Source of the DNA: UBA4416 sp963422675
Lineage (GTDB): Bacteria; Bacteroidota; Bacteroidia; B-17B0; Aurantibacillaceae
Assembly: GCA_963422675.2 (NCBI GenBank)
Contig: CAXVYS010000009.1
Coordinates: 124,001-188,000, forward strand
Reading direction: 5' to 3'
Length of the DNA: 64,000 nucleotides
Position numbers and translations under genes: made by a program. A model generated the notes under the pieces. The model was not told the DNA's origin, did not search any database, and saw nothing but the letters and a program-made list of their open reading frames with translations. Shown here piece by piece: positions 8,289-17,150 of the stretch (positions within the stretch are counted from its first letter, which is position 1; the number at the start of each line of letters is the position of its first letter).

Positions 8289-9338
8289 TTATCGCTTTAT
8301 TCCTCTTTGATTTAATGCGTTTTGGTATTCTCGGGCATTCTTTTGATGCGATGTATAATCGCTTGTGAAAACGGAGTATCCGCTAAAATCACATTTAGCA
8401 CAAAAGAAAATATAATTATGTTTTGTGTAATTTAAAACGGCATCAATGGTTCCGGGATTAACCAGGCATATAGGGCCCGGTGGCAACCCTTTGTACATAT
8501 AGGTGTTATAGGGAGAATCAATGTCCTTATCAGATGAAAGTACGCGTTGTACATCAAAGGTGCCGTTCGCAAAAACGATGGTTGGATCGGCCTGTAACTT
8601 CATGTCTTTTTTTAAACGGTTAATATATACTCCCGCAATTTTTTGTTGCTCACTTTTAATACTACTTTCACTTTGTACGATAGAGGCGAGGGTTATAACT
8701 TCCGGAACACTGTAACCAATTGCTTTGGCTTTATTTTTCCGATCTTTAGTCCAAATATCCTCATAAGATTTTTTCAATAAAGAAAATAAAGAGTCCATGG
8801 GAATGGTCCAGTTCACCTCATAAGAGCCTGGAACTACCATACACATAAAATTTTCAGAATTCAGTCCATATTGGTCGCCAAGAATAAGTTCGTTGTTGCA
8901 ATAGTCTTCCAGTTGAGCCTCCTCTATTTCCAGTTTATCTGAAAGATAGGCTGTAAACTGCTCTTTTGTACGGATCTGTGAATTAAAAAATAATTTTACT
9001 TTTTCCTGTTTGGCATTCACAATCATTTTTACAATGGAACGGTTACTCATTTCGGCTCCTATCCTGTATTTCCCGGCATTAATATGTTCCGGAAGATCCA
9101 TTTCCTTTGCCATCCATTCAAAACTTTCATGATCGTCAATAATATTCTGAGAATATAATTCATCGAGCACATCATTAAAGGTAGCTCCTGTTTTAATATA
9201 AATGTAGGTAAACTTTTTACCGTTTAAGTGTACGTTATTTTTAAACAAATTTTCGTACGCCCAATAACCTCCAACAGCAAGGGCTGCGAGAATCATTAAA
9301 CCAATAATTTTTCCGAATATACCTTTTGATTTCGCCAT
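8289..9338 (-). CDS. mltG: Endolytic murein transglycosylase MltG
   Basis: 349 residues with one N-terminal membrane anchor (IIGLMILAALAVGGYWAY, about 11-28), then a LysM-like subdomain and the YceG catalytic domain. The active-site region ITLASIVQSESSIKSEQ contains the conserved Glu, followed by VYINRLKKDMKLQADPTIVF and the SPYNTYMYKGLPPGPICLVNPG signature. MltG cleaves nascent peptidoglycan strands at the periplasmic face of the inner membrane. Its start overlaps the TauE gene stop by one base (9338), and the degenerate helicase gene follows by two bases, so all three look co-transcribed. Confidence 0.95.
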   Translation of the reverse strand: MAKSKGIFGKIIGLMILAALAVGGYWAYENLFKNNVHLNGKKFTYIYIKTGATFNDVLDELYSQNIIDDHESFEWMAKEMDLPEHINAGKYRIGAEMSNRSIVKMIVNAKQEKVKLFFNSQIRTKEQFTAYLSDKLEIEEAQLEDYCNNELILGDQYGLNSENFMCMVVPGSYEVNWTIPMDSLFSLLKKSYEDIWTKDRKNKAKAIGYSVPEVITLASIVQSESSIKSEQQKIAGVYINRLKKDMKLQADPTIVFANGTFDVQRVLSSDKDIDSPYNTYMYKGLPPGPICLVNPGTIDAVLNYTKHNYIFFCAKCDFSGYSVFTSDYTSHQKNAREYQNALNQRGIKR

Positions 9339-10144
9339 TAAAACATCAACTCTTTAACCAACACAAATATACCTACTACTAATGTAAACCAGCCAAACGC
9401 CGGACGCAGTTTTTGAGCGGATACTTTATTGGAGATTAAACTTCCAATTAAAATTCCACTTGCGCAGATAGCCGAAATCGTTAGTAAAAACAACCAGTCT
9501 ATCTGTTGATGGCCAATATTACCTGTAAACCCTATTAACGAATTTAAAGCGATAATACACAGGGATGTTCCCACCGCTTTTTTAAAACTTAATCTTAAAA
9601 AGAAAATTAAAACAGGCACAATAATAAAGCCACCGCCTGCACCAACAAAGCCAGTAATAAATCCTACTACAATTCCTAAAAGCACGACGAAAGGAACGCC
9701 CATAGGGCTTTTGGCAAACTCATCCCATTTTACTTCGTTTACCCGGTTATAGGTTCTTTTTTTGATCATGCTAAAGGAGGAAGACAAGATCAACAGAGAG
9801 AACACCACCATAATTAATACCTGCTTGGAAATATCCATTCCCCATAAATTAAATTGTTGAGGAATGGAAGGCATTACAAATTTACGCACACAAAACACAG
9901 TAGTTAAAGATGCCAGTGCAAATTGAAGAATTGCTTCTGCGCTGATTTCTCCTTTTCGTAGATAAGCTATAGCACCTATTAATGAGGTGAGTCCCACGAT
10001 AAATAATGAATACCCGGTTGCTACCTCGGCACTATAACACATAATGTATACCAATACCGGAACGCCAAGTATGGACCCGCCTCCGCCAATCAAACCCAGA
10101 ATAAGGCCGATACATAAAAATGCAATGAAACCGATAATGATCAT
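9338..10144 (-). CDS. Sulfite exporter TauE/SafE family permease
   Basis: A 268-residue integral membrane protein with about eight hydrophobic segments in two repeated halves. Each half starts with a glycine-rich motif: GLILGLIGGGGSILGVP near residue 15 and GFITGFVGAGGGFIIVP near residue 160. This duplicated layout is diagnostic of the TauE/SafE (DUF81) family, which exports sulfite, sulfoacetate or other small organosulfur anions. The actual substrate is unknown. It overlaps mltG by one base and lies 23 bases after aspS, so it is probably in the same minus-strand transcript. Confidence 0.92.
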   Translation of the reverse strand: MIIIGFIAFLCIGLILGLIGGGGSILGVPVLVYIMCYSAEVATGYSLFIVGLTSLIGAIAYLRKGEISAEAILQFALASLTTVFCVRKFVMPSIPQQFNLWGMDISKQVLIMVVFSLLILSSSFSMIKKRTYNRVNEVKWDEFAKSPMGVPFVVLLGIVVGFITGFVGAGGGFIIVPVLIFFLRLSFKKAVGTSLCIIALNSLIGFTGNIGHQQIDWLFLLTISAICASGILIGSLISNKVSAQKLRPAFGWFTLVVGIFVLVKELMF

Positions 10145-10167
10145 TTATAGAGTGTTGATGATGAAAC

Positions 10168-11943
10168 TTATTTTTTTACTGTCGTTAAAATATTCAATTC
10201 TTTTAATTGTTCATCACTGATCTCACTAGGACTATCAATCATAATATCTCGTCCTGAATTATTTTTAGGGAAAGCAATAAAATCACGAATACTATCACTA
10301 CCACCAAATAAGGAACATAACCTGTCGAAACCAAAGGCTAGTCCACCATGTGGAGGAGCTCCAAATTCAAAAGCATTCATTAAAAACCCAAATTGTTTTT
10401 GCGCTTCCTCTTTTGTGAAGCCTAATAAGTTAAACATGTCTGCCTGCAAGTCCCTGTTATGAATACGGATACTTCCGCCGCCAACTTCCACACCATTAAT
10501 AACCATATCATAGGCATTAGCTCTTACCTTACCCGGATCCGTTTTTAATAATTCAAAATCTTCGGGTTTCGGAGATGTAAACGGATGATGTTTGGCATGC
10601 CAGCGTCCTGCAAGGGAAGCCAACAAATTAGGATCGCCGTCGTTCCATTCCAGTAAAGGGAAATCCACCACCCATAATGCAGAAAATGTATTTTTATCAC
10701 GTAAGCCTAAACGGGTTCCCATTTCCAATCGTAATTCGCTTAAGGCTTTTTGTGTTTTTTCTTCGTCGCCGGCTAACACCAGCATCAAATCACCTTGTTC
10801 AGCACCAAAGGCGGTTACCCAGTTTTTTAATTCGTCTTCGTTATAAAATTTATCTACGCTTGATTTAACAGTGCCATCGGCATTGTAGCGGGCATATACC
10901 AATCCTGTTGCACCAATTTGCGGACGTTTTAACCATTCCGTTAATTCGTCTAACTGTTTGCGGGTGTAGGTTGCTGCACCTTTTGCACAGATCCCGATAA
11001 CAGATTGAGCGGTATCAAACACCGGAAATCCTTTTCCTTTCACCACGTTGTTCAATTCAACGAACTTCATTTCGAAACGTGTATCCGGTTTATCGTTACC
11101 ATAATATTTCATGGCATCGGCATAGGTCATATGTGGTAAGGCAGGAATATCAATTCCTTTTACATTTTTAAAAAGATGTTTTACCAGGCCTTCAAACGTA
11201 TCTAAAATATCCTGTTGCTCTACAAAGCTCATTTCACAATCGATCTGCGTAAACTCAGGCTGCCTGTCTGCACGTAAATCCTCATCTCTAAAGCATTTTA
11301 CGATTTGGTAATACCTGTCGAAGCCACTTACCATAAGCAGCTGCTTAAAGGTTTGTGGCGATTGTGGGAGGGCATAAAACTGCCCTTCATTCATACGGCT
11401 TGGTACTACAAAATCGCGGGCTCCTTCGGGGGTTGATTTAATGAGCACCGGTGTTTCTACTTCCAGGAAATTTAATTTATCAAGGTAGTTACGTGTTTCA
11501 ATGGCCATACGGTGACGTAATTCTAAATTCTTCCGCACAGTCATCCTTCTCAAATCCAGGTAACGGTATTTCATTCGAAGTTCATCGCCACCATCTGTTT
11601 CTTCTTCAATAGTAAACGGAGGTGTTTTGGATTCGTTTAAAACACTCAGGTCAGAAACTTTAATTTCTATCTCTCCTGTAGGATTATTTTTGTTTTTGCT
11701 TTCTCTTTCAATAACAGTTCCTTTAACGGTAATCACAAACTCACGCCCTAAGGTTTTTACCTTTTGGTTAATGGCAGCATCCGAATCAACATTTAATTTT
11801 AATTGTGTTATGCCATATCTATCGCGTAAATCAATGAAGGTAAGGCCTCCAAGGTCTTTTATTTTTTGAACCCAACCACTTAAGGTTACCTCTTTATTTA
11901 TATCTGCCAGGCGCAATTCTCCGCAAGTATGTGAACGTAACAT
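10168..11943 (-). CDS. aspS: Aspartate--tRNA ligase
   Basis: 591 residues, the normal length for bacterial AspRS. The N-terminal OB fold binds the tRNA anticodon (LSGWVQKIKDLGGLTFIDLRDRYG, about 21-44). The class II catalytic core then shows FLEVETPVL and ARDFVVPSRMNEGQFYALPQSPQTFKQLLM (motif 1 to flipping-loop region), FRDEDLRADRQPEFTQID (motif 2), the bacterial insertion domain, and GLAFGFDRL (motif 3). It charges tRNA-Asp with aspartate. It is the first gene of a likely aspS-tauE-mltG unit. Confidence 0.97.
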   Translation of the reverse strand: MLRSHTCGELRLADINKEVTLSGWVQKIKDLGGLTFIDLRDRYGITQLKLNVDSDAAINQKVKTLGREFVITVKGTVIERESKNKNNPTGEIEIKVSDLSVLNESKTPPFTIEEETDGGDELRMKYRYLDLRRMTVRKNLELRHRMAIETRNYLDKLNFLEVETPVLIKSTPEGARDFVVPSRMNEGQFYALPQSPQTFKQLLMVSGFDRYYQIVKCFRDEDLRADRQPEFTQIDCEMSFVEQQDILDTFEGLVKHLFKNVKGIDIPALPHMTYADAMKYYGNDKPDTRFEMKFVELNNVVKGKGFPVFDTAQSVIGICAKGAATYTRKQLDELTEWLKRPQIGATGLVYARYNADGTVKSSVDKFYNEDELKNWVTAFGAEQGDLMLVLAGDEEKTQKALSELRLEMGTRLGLRDKNTFSALWVVDFPLLEWNDGDPNLLASLAGRWHAKHHPFTSPKPEDFELLKTDPGKVRANAYDMVINGVEVGGGSIRIHNRDLQADMFNLLGFTKEEAQKQFGFLMNAFEFGAPPHGGLAFGFDRLCSLFGGSDSIRDFIAFPKNNSGRDIMIDSPSEISDEQLKELNILTTVKK

Positions 11944-11997
11944 AGTAAAAATTTAAGCCTCTAAATTACCTAAAATTGTTGAGGAATAGAAACAAAA

Positions 11998-12026
11998 AAT
12001 CCCGAATACAAAGGGTATTCAGGATT
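11998..12026 (-). terminator. Rho-independent terminator after superoxide dismutase gene
   Basis: A 12-bp stem with one mismatch (AATCCCGAATAC and GTATTCAGGATT) and a five-base loop. On the minus strand it is followed by a run of T. It lies 20 bases beyond the stop codon of the superoxide dismutase gene and in front of aspS. Confidence 0.75.
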
Positions 12027-12046
12027 ATGAGGAAATAATATAAAAC

Positions 12047-12787
12047 TTATTTTTTAGCGAATAATTCTTCTGCTTTTTCCCAATTGGCAACATTCCACCA
12101 ATTGCTAATATAATCGGCCCGTTTATTCTGATATTTTAAATAGTAAGCGTGTTCCCAAATATCGAGTGCCATCAAAATTTTGCCTTGTTGTTCTGCCACT
12201 TTCATTAAAGGATTATCCTGGTTGGGAGTAGTGGTAATGAGTAATTTTCCATTTTGCTCAATAAGCCAGCACCAGCCACTACCAAAGATTTTAGAGGCTT
12301 TTTCAGAAAACTGGTTTTTAAATTCTTCAAACGATTTAAATTCTTTTGTTATTGCTTCAGCTAATTTACCCATTGGCATATTAGGCTTCGCTTCAGGGTT
12401 CGGTTTTAAAAGTGTCCAGAATAAAGAGTGGTTTACATGTCCGCCTAAATTATTTCGAATTACCGCAACTGTAGAAGCATCAATGCTTTTACATTTTGTT
12501 TGATCATCTACATTGTAATCTAAATTGGTTGAAGGAGTGTCATTTAATTTATTGACGTAAGCCTGATGGTGTTTCGTGTAATGAATTTCCATGGTTTGCT
12601 TATCAATAAAGGGCTCTAAGGCATCGTAAGCATAAGGTAACTTAGGTAAAGTAAAGAGATTAACCTTGTCGTAATTTGAACCGAAATTTTCCAAAGCATC
12701 AATTTGCTCGTTGCTTACTAATTTAGAAGCAAGGCCTACCAGGCCTAATAAACCTGTCTTTTTAAGAAAATCTCTCCTGTCGCTCAT
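12047..12787 (-). CDS. Fe/Mn superoxide dismutase with Tat-type leader
   Basis: 246 residues, longer than the usual 200 because of an N-terminal leader MSDRRDFLKKTGLLGLVGLA, which has the twin-arginine pattern RRxFLK followed by a hydrophobic stretch. The enzyme core has the metal ligands in their standard contexts: EIHYTKHHQAYV, HVNHSLFW, and DIWEHAYYLKYQNKRADYI near the C-terminus. It dismutates superoxide. The leader implies folding with metal in the cytoplasm and export to the periplasm. One base separates it from the upstream biotinyl carrier gene, so the two are co-transcribed. Whether the metal is Fe or Mn cannot be decided here. Confidence 0.93.
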   Translation of the reverse strand: MSDRRDFLKKTGLLGLVGLASKLVSNEQIDALENFGSNYDKVNLFTLPKLPYAYDALEPFIDKQTMEIHYTKHHQAYVNKLNDTPSTNLDYNVDDQTKCKSIDASTVAVIRNNLGGHVNHSLFWTLLKPNPEAKPNMPMGKLAEAITKEFKSFEEFKNQFSEKASKIFGSGWCWLIEQNGKLLITTTPNQDNPLMKVAEQQGKILMALDIWEHAYYLKYQNKRADYISNWWNVANWEKAEELFAKK

Positions 12788-12788
12788 A

Positions 12789-13298
12789 TTAAAACTGAAT
12801 TAGTAATTGATTTTTTTCTACGGCTACCCCTTTGGTAATGGCTATTTTTTTGATCACTCCATCGCTGGGCGATTTGAGGATATTTTCCATTTTCATGGCT
12901 TCCAGTACAATCAGGGCATCCCCTTTTTTCACTTCCTGGCCTTCTTCTACCAATATATTTAGCACCATGCCGGGCATAGGAGCCTTTACATCGTTTACTT
13001 TTTTAGCCGTTAAATTATCCAACCCAAGGCTGTGTAATAAATCGTCGTATTTATCTTTTACATCGAGTGTATAGGATGTATTGTTTATTTTAACCACGAT
13101 CTTCTTATCTTCAGCAGAATGCTTCACCAGCTCTACTTTGTAAGATTTACCGTCTTTTATAATGCTAAATACATCGTCGCGCACTTTAATGATGTCAATA
13201 TCAAACGCGGTGTTGTTTATATCTCCTGAAACGCTTGTGCCCTTAATGGCTGCAATGTTTGTTTTATACGAATGGGTATTAGTGGTAAGTGTATACAT
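12789..13298 (-). CDS. Biotin/lipoyl-attachment carrier protein (BCCP-like)
   Basis: 169 residues. The C-terminal 75 form a biotinyl domain with the attachment motif EAMKM, preceded by APMPGMVLNILVEEGQEVKKGD. The first 90 residues are a beta-rich linker of the kind found in biotin carrier subunits of acyl-CoA or oxaloacetate carboxylases. In Bacteroidota such proteins usually sit next to a carboxyltransferase, but no carboxylase subunit is in this window. The partner must be encoded elsewhere. It is the first gene in a pair with superoxide dismutase. Confidence 0.9.
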   Translation of the reverse strand: MYTLTTNTHSYKTNIAAIKGTSVSGDINNTAFDIDIIKVRDDVFSIIKDGKSYKVELVKHSAEDKKIVVKINNTSYTLDVKDKYDDLLHSLGLDNLTAKKVNDVKAPMPGMVLNILVEEGQEVKKGDALIVLEAMKMENILKSPSDGVIKKIAITKGVAVEKNQLLIQF

Positions 13299-13398
13299 AC
13301 AACAAATTTAACTTTTATCGCATTAAATCTAAAATAAATTATCAGCACACGGTATACTTTGGGTTACATTTCACCTTTTTTAAGGTTTTCCTAAACTA

Positions 13399-13427
13399 AA
13401 AAAGTCCCGCATTGAGCAGGACTTTTT
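13399..13427 (-). terminator. Rho-independent terminator of the 13450-14259 gene
   Basis: A 12-bp stem with one mismatch (AAAAAGTCCCGC and GCAGGACTTTTT) with a five-base loop and flanking A/T runs. It is 23 bases past the stop of the secreted protein gene on the minus strand. Confidence 0.8.
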
Positions 13428-13449
13428 AGATTATTTTTTTAAAGGAATT

Positions 13450-14259
13450 TTATTTTTTAATAAATTCTCCCATTTTGTTATCGTAGTTCAGGAAATAACC
13501 GCCTTTGGCTAAGTTAGAAGCGTCTACAGTTGATCCAAATCCTCTTTTAACCACATTACCATACTGATCATAAATTTCGTACATAGTTTCTGTTGGTTTA
13601 TCGTTTGCTACAAACGTAATGTCTTTTGATACTTTAACTGGCGCAAAAGATACATCAGCAGCATCAGACATAAAATCTACTGGTTTTGATAAACGTGGTT
13701 GCCCGCTATAATCTGTTTGACGTACACGGATTTGATTTTTACCTGAATGAGGTGTAATTTTAAAGGTGTAATTATTTGTTCCAGGAGTTCCAACACCATC
13801 TACTTCACCAACTTTAACCCATTTGTTCCAACGGAACTGCTCTACAGCAAAAGCTAATTTTCCTGTTTCAGATTTTGTTGACCATTTTACAGTACCGTCT
13901 TTATCTATCGTCATAGACATGACTTCAAACGTACTTTTTGGTTTTAAAACTTCAGGGTTTAAAACTTTAGGTTTACAATCTTCTTTATGTTTAATTTTAA
14001 TTTCAACTTTCTCTCCAATGTTTAATTTGTGAGGTTTAAAATCAACTTCAAATGCACTGGAGTTAATCTCATCCGTTGTAATATTTCCGTTTACTAAAAC
14101 TTCAGTAACACAAAAACCAACGCCACCTGCACCAAAGGGATTTTGTACATACAGGTTTTTACCTTGGTAATTTCCTTCTAGAATAATAACACCGCCTTGC
14201 GAGAATCCTTTAGAAATGAGGATTATAGAAAGTAAAAGTGATAAATAAATGTGTTTCAT
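13450..14259 (-). CDS. Secreted protein of unknown function
   Basis: From ATG 14259 the product has 269 residues with a signal peptide (MKHIYLSLLLSIILISKGFSQ). A start at 14280 would add seven residues and is less likely. The central part is beta-rich, with fibronectin-like character (GTPGTNNYTFKITPHSGKNQ, IRVRQTDYSGQPRLSKPV). The end reads like a shortened sorting tail: MYEIYDQYGNVVKRG, then LAKGGYFLNYDNK and FIKK. It may therefore be exported further by T9SS, but the tail is not canonical. It is transcribed alone and divergently from the solute-binding lipoprotein. I do not recognise a specific family. Confidence 0.7.
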   Translation of the reverse strand: MKHIYLSLLLSIILISKGFSQGGVIILEGNYQGKNLYVQNPFGAGGVGFCVTEVLVNGNITTDEINSSAFEVDFKPHKLNIGEKVEIKIKHKEDCKPKVLNPEVLKPKSTFEVMSMTIDKDGTVKWSTKSETGKLAFAVEQFRWNKWVKVGEVDGVGTPGTNNYTFKITPHSGKNQIRVRQTDYSGQPRLSKPVDFMSDAADVSFAPVKVSKDITFVANDKPTETMYEIYDQYGNVVKRGFGSTVDASNLAKGGYFLNYDNKMGEFIKK

Positions 14260-14397
14260 AGTATAAGTTTGTTTTAGCACGTCTGCAAAAAGTCTTGCAA
14301 TATTAAAACGATATTTGAGAAAAACAAAATAAAAAACGACTTTTTATTTAAAAAACGGGAAATAACAGCTAATAATCTAAAATAGTCGATTATTTCG

Positions 14398-14405
14398 TAT
14401 ATTTA
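14398..14405 (+). promoter_or_regulatory. Candidate -7 box (TATATTTA)
   Basis: A seven-of-eight match to TAnnTTTG, 29 bases before the start of the solute-binding lipoprotein gene in a 175-base AT-rich divergent spacer. No convincing -33 element was found. Confidence 0.35.
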
Positions 14406-14434
14406 AGCAGTTTTTAATTTTTACTCACCATACT

Positions 14435-16132
14435 ATGAAATTTAACATTTCGATTTTATTCGCAGCAACTTGTTTTGTTGCGATGGTAAGCTGCAAAACC
14501 AGCGAAACTCCGGGCGTTAAAAAGTTATCGGATAAAAATGGAGGAACCTTTTCGATGGCTGAAAACATTGAGGTTGGGACTTTATTCCCGCAGGCTATTA
14601 CTTCACAGGTAGAAGGAGTAATCACCTCACAGATTCATGAATGTTTGGTGAAATTAAATCCAAGAACCTTAGAAGCAATTCCGGGACTTGCCAATCAATG
14701 GGAAATTTCGGCAGGTGGTAGAATCATTACATTTCACCTGGTAAAAGGTGTTCATTTTCAGGACGATAAATGTTATAGAGGCGGCAAAGGACCTGAATTG
14801 ACCAGTAAAGATGTTAAGTACACCTTAGAGTTATTAGCCACAAAATCAGACATGAATTATCAGTTTGAGACTATTTTGAAAGACAGGTTAGAGGGTGCAA
14901 ATGATTTTTATAATCAAAAAGCGGGGAGTATAAGCGGTCTTAAAATAATTGATGATTATACTTTTTCCCTTGAGTTGGTGCATTCGAGCATAAGTTTCTT
15001 AAAATTATTGGCAAACCCATCGGCAAGTATTTTAAATGAAGTAGCAGTTAAAGCTTATGGTAAAGATTTAAAAACCGGTGCTGGTCCTTTTAAATATTCT
15101 TATGCGTCTACAAAAGATAATTACATCCTGGTAAGAAATCCAAATTATTATGCAACGGATAGCTCAGGATGCAGTCTTCCGTATCTGGATACGGTTGTTG
15201 TAAAAATTCTTCCTTCTATTGAAGATGGACTTGCATTGTTCGAAAGCCAAAAATTAGATCTGATCAATACCTTACCGTCTTTAAGAGTAAAAGCCATTGT
15301 TGAGAGAAACATTAAGGAGTTTGCCGGAGACCCTCCGCGATACATTTTACAACGTGAGCCGGAAATGATTAGCCAGTTTTATGTGTTTAATACTAAAATT
15401 CCTCCTTTCAACAATGTAAAAGTTCGTCAGGCGTTTAATTACGCTATTAACAGGGATAAACTGGTAGATAACGTTTTACAAGGCCAGGCAATTGGTTCAG
15501 GTATTCATGGTATTACACCAAATACATTTACCGGGTATAACATTACACACATTCAGGGCTATAGTTTAGATATCCCTAAAGCAAAAAAATTACTGGCAGA
15601 AGCTGGTTACCCCGGAGGAATAGGGTTTCCGGAAGTAAATGTGCTCGTTAATTCTGGTAATTCCAGAAACAGCTCTGTTGCCGTTGAATTCCAGAAACAG
15701 ATCAAAGAAAACCTGAACGTTAATGTTAATTTCGAATCCTTACCCAATGTTCAAAAATACAACCTGCAAATGCATGGAAAAAGTACCTTGTACCGTGATG
15801 CCTGGGTAGCCGATTATTCGAGTCCTGAATCATTTTTAAGCTTATTTGTTGGCGAAGGTGTTCCTGCAGAAAATAATGCCGTGAGTTATCCCAATACATC
15901 GCGTTACCAAAACCCTGTTTTTGACGAGTATTTCAAAAAAGGACGTGCTTTTAGTAATAAAGACAGCAGCTATGCTAATTTCATGAAAGCCGAGCAATTA
16001 TTGATGGATGATGCGGTGATCATACCACTTTGGTACGAAGGATCATATCGGTTATTAAACAGTAGTATCAAAAACTTGAATTTGAATGGCATGCGTTATT
16101 ATAATTTAAGTGAAGCCTATAAAGTAAAATAA
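14435..16132 (+). CDS. ABC transporter solute-binding lipoprotein, peptide type (SBP_bac_5)
   Basis: 565 residues. The leader MKFNISILFAATCFVAMVSCKTS ends in a lipobox-like VSC, so it should be a lipoprotein. It is a family 5 extracellular solute-binding protein (oligopeptide or nickel type): ECLVKLNPRTLEAIPGLANQWEIS near residue 70, FHLVKGVHFQDD, LTSKDVKYTLE, and VRQAFNYAINRDKLVDNVLQGQA around residues 330-350. No permease or ATPase genes are beside it, which is common for DppA/OppA-like proteins in Bacteroidota. It is followed 59 bases later by the DnaJ-domain gene. Confidence 0.92.
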   Translation: MKFNISILFAATCFVAMVSCKTSETPGVKKLSDKNGGTFSMAENIEVGTLFPQAITSQVEGVITSQIHECLVKLNPRTLEAIPGLANQWEISAGGRIITFHLVKGVHFQDDKCYRGGKGPELTSKDVKYTLELLATKSDMNYQFETILKDRLEGANDFYNQKAGSISGLKIIDDYTFSLELVHSSISFLKLLANPSASILNEVAVKAYGKDLKTGAGPFKYSYASTKDNYILVRNPNYYATDSSGCSLPYLDTVVVKILPSIEDGLALFESQKLDLINTLPSLRVKAIVERNIKEFAGDPPRYILQREPEMISQFYVFNTKIPPFNNVKVRQAFNYAINRDKLVDNVLQGQAIGSGIHGITPNTFTGYNITHIQGYSLDIPKAKKLLAEAGYPGGIGFPEVNVLVNSGNSRNSSVAVEFQKQIKENLNVNVNFESLPNVQKYNLQMHGKSTLYRDAWVADYSSPESFLSLFVGEGVPAENNAVSYPNTSRYQNPVFDEYFKKGRAFSNKDSSYANFMKAEQLLMDDAVIIPLWYEGSYRLLNSSIKNLNLNGMRYYNLSEAYKVK

Positions 16133-16191
16133 CACCCTAAATTTTTTATGATTTTAATGGGCAGAATTAAAATTTCATAAATTAAGTTCTG

Positions 16192-17148
16192 ATGACTGAT
16201 TACTATTCGATCCTTGGTATATCTAAAACTGCTGACGAAATTGAAATAAAAGCAGCTTTCCGTCGATTAGCTAAAATATATCATCCGGATAAAAACCCTG
16301 ATAATCCTGAGGCAAAACACTTGTTTCAGAATATTTTAAAAGCGTATAATACCCTTGTACATCCTTCCTCTCGAAGGCGATACGATTTAAGGGGAGAACA
16401 AATTTCGCAGCCAACTAAAACACCCCATAGCAGGCATAAAACACAAAAGGAATGGACTTTTACTGAAGAAGAATTACAGAGACGACAGTATTACGAAAAA
16501 CATTATAAAGCCAAACAACAGGAAAGAGCTAAACACCATACTCCTTCGCCAAAGGCGCACAGCGATTATAAATATATTTTATTTGCCACACCGGTTGCTG
16601 TTGCCTTGCTGATGCTTATCATCTCTATGTTTACAGAAACACCTAAAACAATTCCTTTAAAAGAACTACCGGCTGCCTCCGTGCAAAACGCAATTCCTGA
16701 AGACCTCACGCCCTCTTTGCCCGTTAATGGGACAATACCTTATGAAGGCTATTTTAAAGGCATACAAACCTTTAATACGCCCTATAATTTAGAAATTAAT
16801 AATTCGAGCAAGTACGACGCTGTGGTAGTGATATGCGATAAAAAAACAAACCGTTACCTTCAGCATGTTTACCTGGGGGTATCTTATACTGTAGTGTTTA
16901 GTAAGTTACCGGAAACAGGTGTATATTGGAAATGCATGCTTGGTAAAAACTGGAATAAAAATAAACTCTTAATGGATGAAATGATTACGGGAGGTTTTGA
17001 CAGTATTGTACAATACCAAACGCGTAAGCTGTCGCCAACAGATTTTAAAGAAGGGGAGAGCGCAGAGACTGCTTTAATTTCGGTGATTAAGCCCACTTCA
17101 AAAGCAAAAAAATACATTAGTAACGAAAGAGAATTTTTTGAGAAATAA
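16192..17148 (+). CDS. DnaJ-domain membrane protein
   Basis: 318 residues. Residues 1-66 are a J domain with the HPD tripeptide (31-33) needed to stimulate Hsp70 ATPase. A charged linker follows, then one membrane segment (about 128-146, LFATPVAVALLMLIISMF) and a C-terminal domain of about 170 residues with no family I recognise. There is no Gly/Phe or zinc-finger region, so this is a class III J protein. The topology suggests it recruits DnaK to the inner membrane. It is two bases before the alpha/beta hydrolase gene. Confidence 0.85.
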   Translation: MTDYYSILGISKTADEIEIKAAFRRLAKIYHPDKNPDNPEAKHLFQNILKAYNTLVHPSSRRRYDLRGEQISQPTKTPHSRHKTQKEWTFTEEELQRRQYYEKHYKAKQQERAKHHTPSPKAHSDYKYILFATPVAVALLMLIISMFTETPKTIPLKELPAASVQNAIPEDLTPSLPVNGTIPYEGYFKGIQTFNTPYNLEINNSSKYDAVVVICDKKTNRYLQHVYLGVSYTVVFSKLPETGVYWKCMLGKNWNKNKLLMDEMITGGFDSIVQYQTRKLSPTDFKEGESAETALISVIKPTSKAKKYISNEREFFEK

Positions 17149-17150
17149 CC

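Noticed and set aside
16150..16175. AT-only hairpin after the solute-binding lipoprotein gene
   Set aside because: ATTTTAAT/ATTAAAAT pairs have almost no G-C pairs and no T run follows; too weak to call a terminator.
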